Source: Emticicia oligotrophica DSM 17448
GTDB taxonomy: Bacteria; Bacteroidota; Bacteroidia; Cytophagales; Spirosomataceae
Direction: 5' to 3'
DNA length: 64,000 bases
Assembly: GCF_000263195.1 (NCBI RefSeq)
Contig: NC_018748.1
Coordinates: forward strand, 2,356,001 to 2,420,000
Position numbers and translations under genes: made by a program. The notes beneath the pieces are model-generated. The model was not told where the DNA came from and searched no databases. It worked only from the letters and a program-made list of their open reading frames with translations. How positions within the stretch are numbered: the first letter of the stretch is position 1; each line of letters begins with the position of its first letter. Positions 62,786 through 64,000 of this stretch are shown here, in pieces.

Positions 62786-63709
62786 TTAGCCAATCATGAG
62801 AGATTCTCTTCTACGCATTTTTCCGGCAGGAATACCGAACATCATCTTGAAACGGCGACAGAAGTATGCTGTATCTTTATAACCAACCTCGTGGCCAATG
62901 GCACGAATACTTTTCTTCGTTGTTCGAAGAAGGGTAACGGCTGCTTCCATGCGTTGGTATTCGATATAATCTTGTGGATTGATACCTGTAAGCATTTTGA
63001 AATATTGACCAACATAATCTTCTGATACGTTGGCAACGTTTGCTAATTGCTTATTAGACAAATCGCCAGGAAGTGAGTTTTTGATATACGTAAAAATGTC
63101 AATCAAACGAGGGTCTTTGAAATACGTACTGTTGGTGGCTAATTGCTCAACAAACATACGATTTCTTAAGATGTGACGTACGATTTCGATAACAATCTCT
63201 TCGGTTTTATTTTTAATTACACGGCCACGGCCAGCTTCATCAGAACAATCTTCTTTCAATATGTCATAAATTAAAGAGCCTAATTTGCTGTGTGCTTTGA
63301 TGAAAAACGGTGGAATGTCAAGCGAAGTAAAGAAGTTTACCGAGTCGAAAACTTTTGCTTCGAAAGCTACCAATCCAAAAGAATTAGGTACTTGGCCGAT
63401 TGTCGAAGGGTCAGTCATGGTTTCCCAGTAGCTTTCACGGCGAGTCATAAACTCTTCATACGAGATATTTTTTGGCTCACCACTTCCATAAGTAAGTGTA
63501 GCGGCCTTTCCTCCCGGAATGAAAAGCAAATCACCTGGCTCTACTTTTTCTTCATTGCCATCGAGTTTAACTTCACCATTATATAAAACCAAAATGGTGT
63601 TTTCAACGTCATAAACGTTTTTTATCTTAATTGTTTGTAAGATTCTAATGTGGCGTGCTTTGGCAAATTTTACGCCAAGAGATTCGATTATTTTATTGTA
63701 GTCTTCCAT
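62786..63709 (-). CDS. AraC-family transcriptional regulator
   Basis: A 307-residue regulator with an N-terminal cupin-like sensor (about residues 30-100: L-V-L-Y-N-G-E-V-K-L-D-G-N-E ... G-D-L-L-F-I-P) and a C-terminal double HTH (L-S-N-K-Q-L-A-N-V-A-N-V-S-E-D-Y-V-G-Q-Y-F and D-T-A-Y-F-C-R-R-F-K-M-M-F-G). The ligand is unknown. Its -7 element is at 63846-63854, leaving a leader of about 130 nt. Terminator at 62723-62747. Confidence 0.9.
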   Translation of the reverse strand: MEDYNKIIESLGVKFAKARHIRILQTIKIKNVYDVENTILVLYNGEVKLDGNEEKVEPGDLLFIPGGKAATLTYGSGEPKNISYEEFMTRRESYWETMTDPSTIGQVPNSFGLVAFEAKVFDSVNFFTSLDIPPFFIKAHSKLGSLIYDILKEDCSDEAGRGRVIKNKTEEIVIEIVRHILRNRMFVEQLATNSTYFKDPRLIDIFTYIKNSLPGDLSNKQLANVANVSEDYVGQYFKMLTGINPQDYIEYQRMEAAVTLLRTTKKSIRAIGHEVGYKDTAYFCRRFKMMFGIPAGKMRRRESLMIG

Positions 63710-63845
63710 AGGAGAAAGAATAATTTTCTGTTTTGCTTAGAATTATAAGTGCAATGTATTAACAAATATTGTACAAAACCAATAATTTCAATATTTTTTT
63801 TAAACATAGAAAAAAACTAAAATGTTCCTTTCGTCATACACTTAT

Positions 63846-63854
63846 GCAAATATA
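63846..63854 (-). promoter_or_regulatory. -7 promoter element for the AraC-type gene
   Basis: The minus strand reads TATATTTGC, an exact TAnnTTTGC match. Confidence 0.55.
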
Positions 63855-63945
63855 AGTGCTTTTTTCTAAAAAAAATCTAATTTCTAATAAACTTATTTTA
63901 ATAGTAATATATTGTCTTGTTTGGTAAAATTCCGCTATTTTACAC

Positions 63946-63976
63946 AAAAAAAGGCTCAAAAAGAGCCTTTTTTTTT
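63946..63976. terminator. Terminator hairpin at right edge
   Basis: AAAAAAAGGCTC pairs with GAGCCTTTTTTT around an AAAAA loop. It can act on either strand and probably serves a gene beyond the window edge. Confidence 0.8.
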
Positions 63977-64000
63977 ACAACGTTTTATGTGTTTTATTAT

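Larger units (their letters stand above)
63710..64000. other. Promoter region of the AraC-type gene and right-end hairpin
   Basis: No gene is seen. It contains the -7 element for the AraC gene, an inverted repeat GTAAAAT/ATTTTAC (63924-63930 with 63937-63943) and the terminator hairpin at the right edge. Confidence 0.5.

Overview
The window is AT-rich, densely packed DNA from a member of the Bacteroidota, most likely Cytophagales (Spirosomataceae-like). This rests on several signs: type IX secretion C-terminal sorting domains of both types (ends of 31791-34484 and 26869-28230); families largely restricted to the phylum (DUF4296, DUF2911, the succinylornithine-type carbamoyltransferase); no Shine-Dalgarno sequences; and repeated TAnnTTTG(C) -7 promoter elements. 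No rRNA, tRNA, CRISPR array or intact transposase was seen. Genus and species are not assigned.

Layout. 1-7.1 kb: a truncated serine hydrolase, then a minus-strand cluster DUF177-rpmF-plsX-fabH-efp-accB-accC for fatty-acid and phospholipid synthesis with translation genes. A structured hairpin region lies between efp and accB. 7.1-13.3 kb: PAP2 phosphatase, a large acyl-CoA dehydrogenase, DoxX-like protein, a conserved hypothetical, an outer-membrane barrel protein, murB and a candidate small RNA. 13.4-19 kb: an HMA-fold-like membrane protein, a lipoprotein made of three tandem truncated globins, a carbamoyltransferase of arginine synthesis, a PfkB sugar kinase and an amino-acid permease. 19-26.4 kb: DeoR regulator with a secreted esterase, a Tsp/Prc protease, a DPM1-like glycosyltransferase, a DUF4296 lipoprotein, and a DUF58/BatD-like pair. 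26.4-31.5 kb: molybdopterin genes moaE, moaC and mobA around a T9SS type B protein, then recQ. 31.8-45.7 kb: T9SS-secreted metalloprotease, PBP4-type peptidase, sterol-desaturase-like protein, uvrA, dxs, two adjacent rhomboid proteases, mutL.

46-53 kb is more accessory: DUF2911 protein, GNAT acetyltransferase, a barnase-like RNase lipoprotein with barstar, and a TPP riboswitch with a short coupled leader frame ahead of a TonB-dependent receptor. These are followed by a Tat-exported Gfo/Idh/MocA oxidoreductase and a higBA toxin-antitoxin pair. Beside higBA lie the wreckage of a HerA-type ATPase gene and several inverted-repeat elements. 54-64 kb: hemA divergent from an orphan histidine kinase with two near-identical palindromes between them, ftsY, a thioesterase, a sialidase, a VCBS-propeller/TIM-barrel fusion protein, an LD-carboxypeptidase and an AraC-type regulator.

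Most genes are ordinary housekeeping genes. The strongest candidates for something new are the triple-globin lipoprotein with its neighbour (13.4-15.2 kb), the paired PerR/Fur-like palindromes between hemA and the kinase (55.3-55.5 kb), the structured RNA regions at 3.28-3.37 and 13.12-13.27 kb, and the coupled leader frame behind the TPP riboswitch (48.5-48.76 kb). The HerA relic (53.3-53.77 kb) points to a lost, possibly defence-related locus. Non-ATG starts (TTG for mobA and the glycosyltransferase; GTG for DUF177, uvrA, one rhomboid and the RNase) were inferred from reading-frame limits, promoter position and family N-termini.
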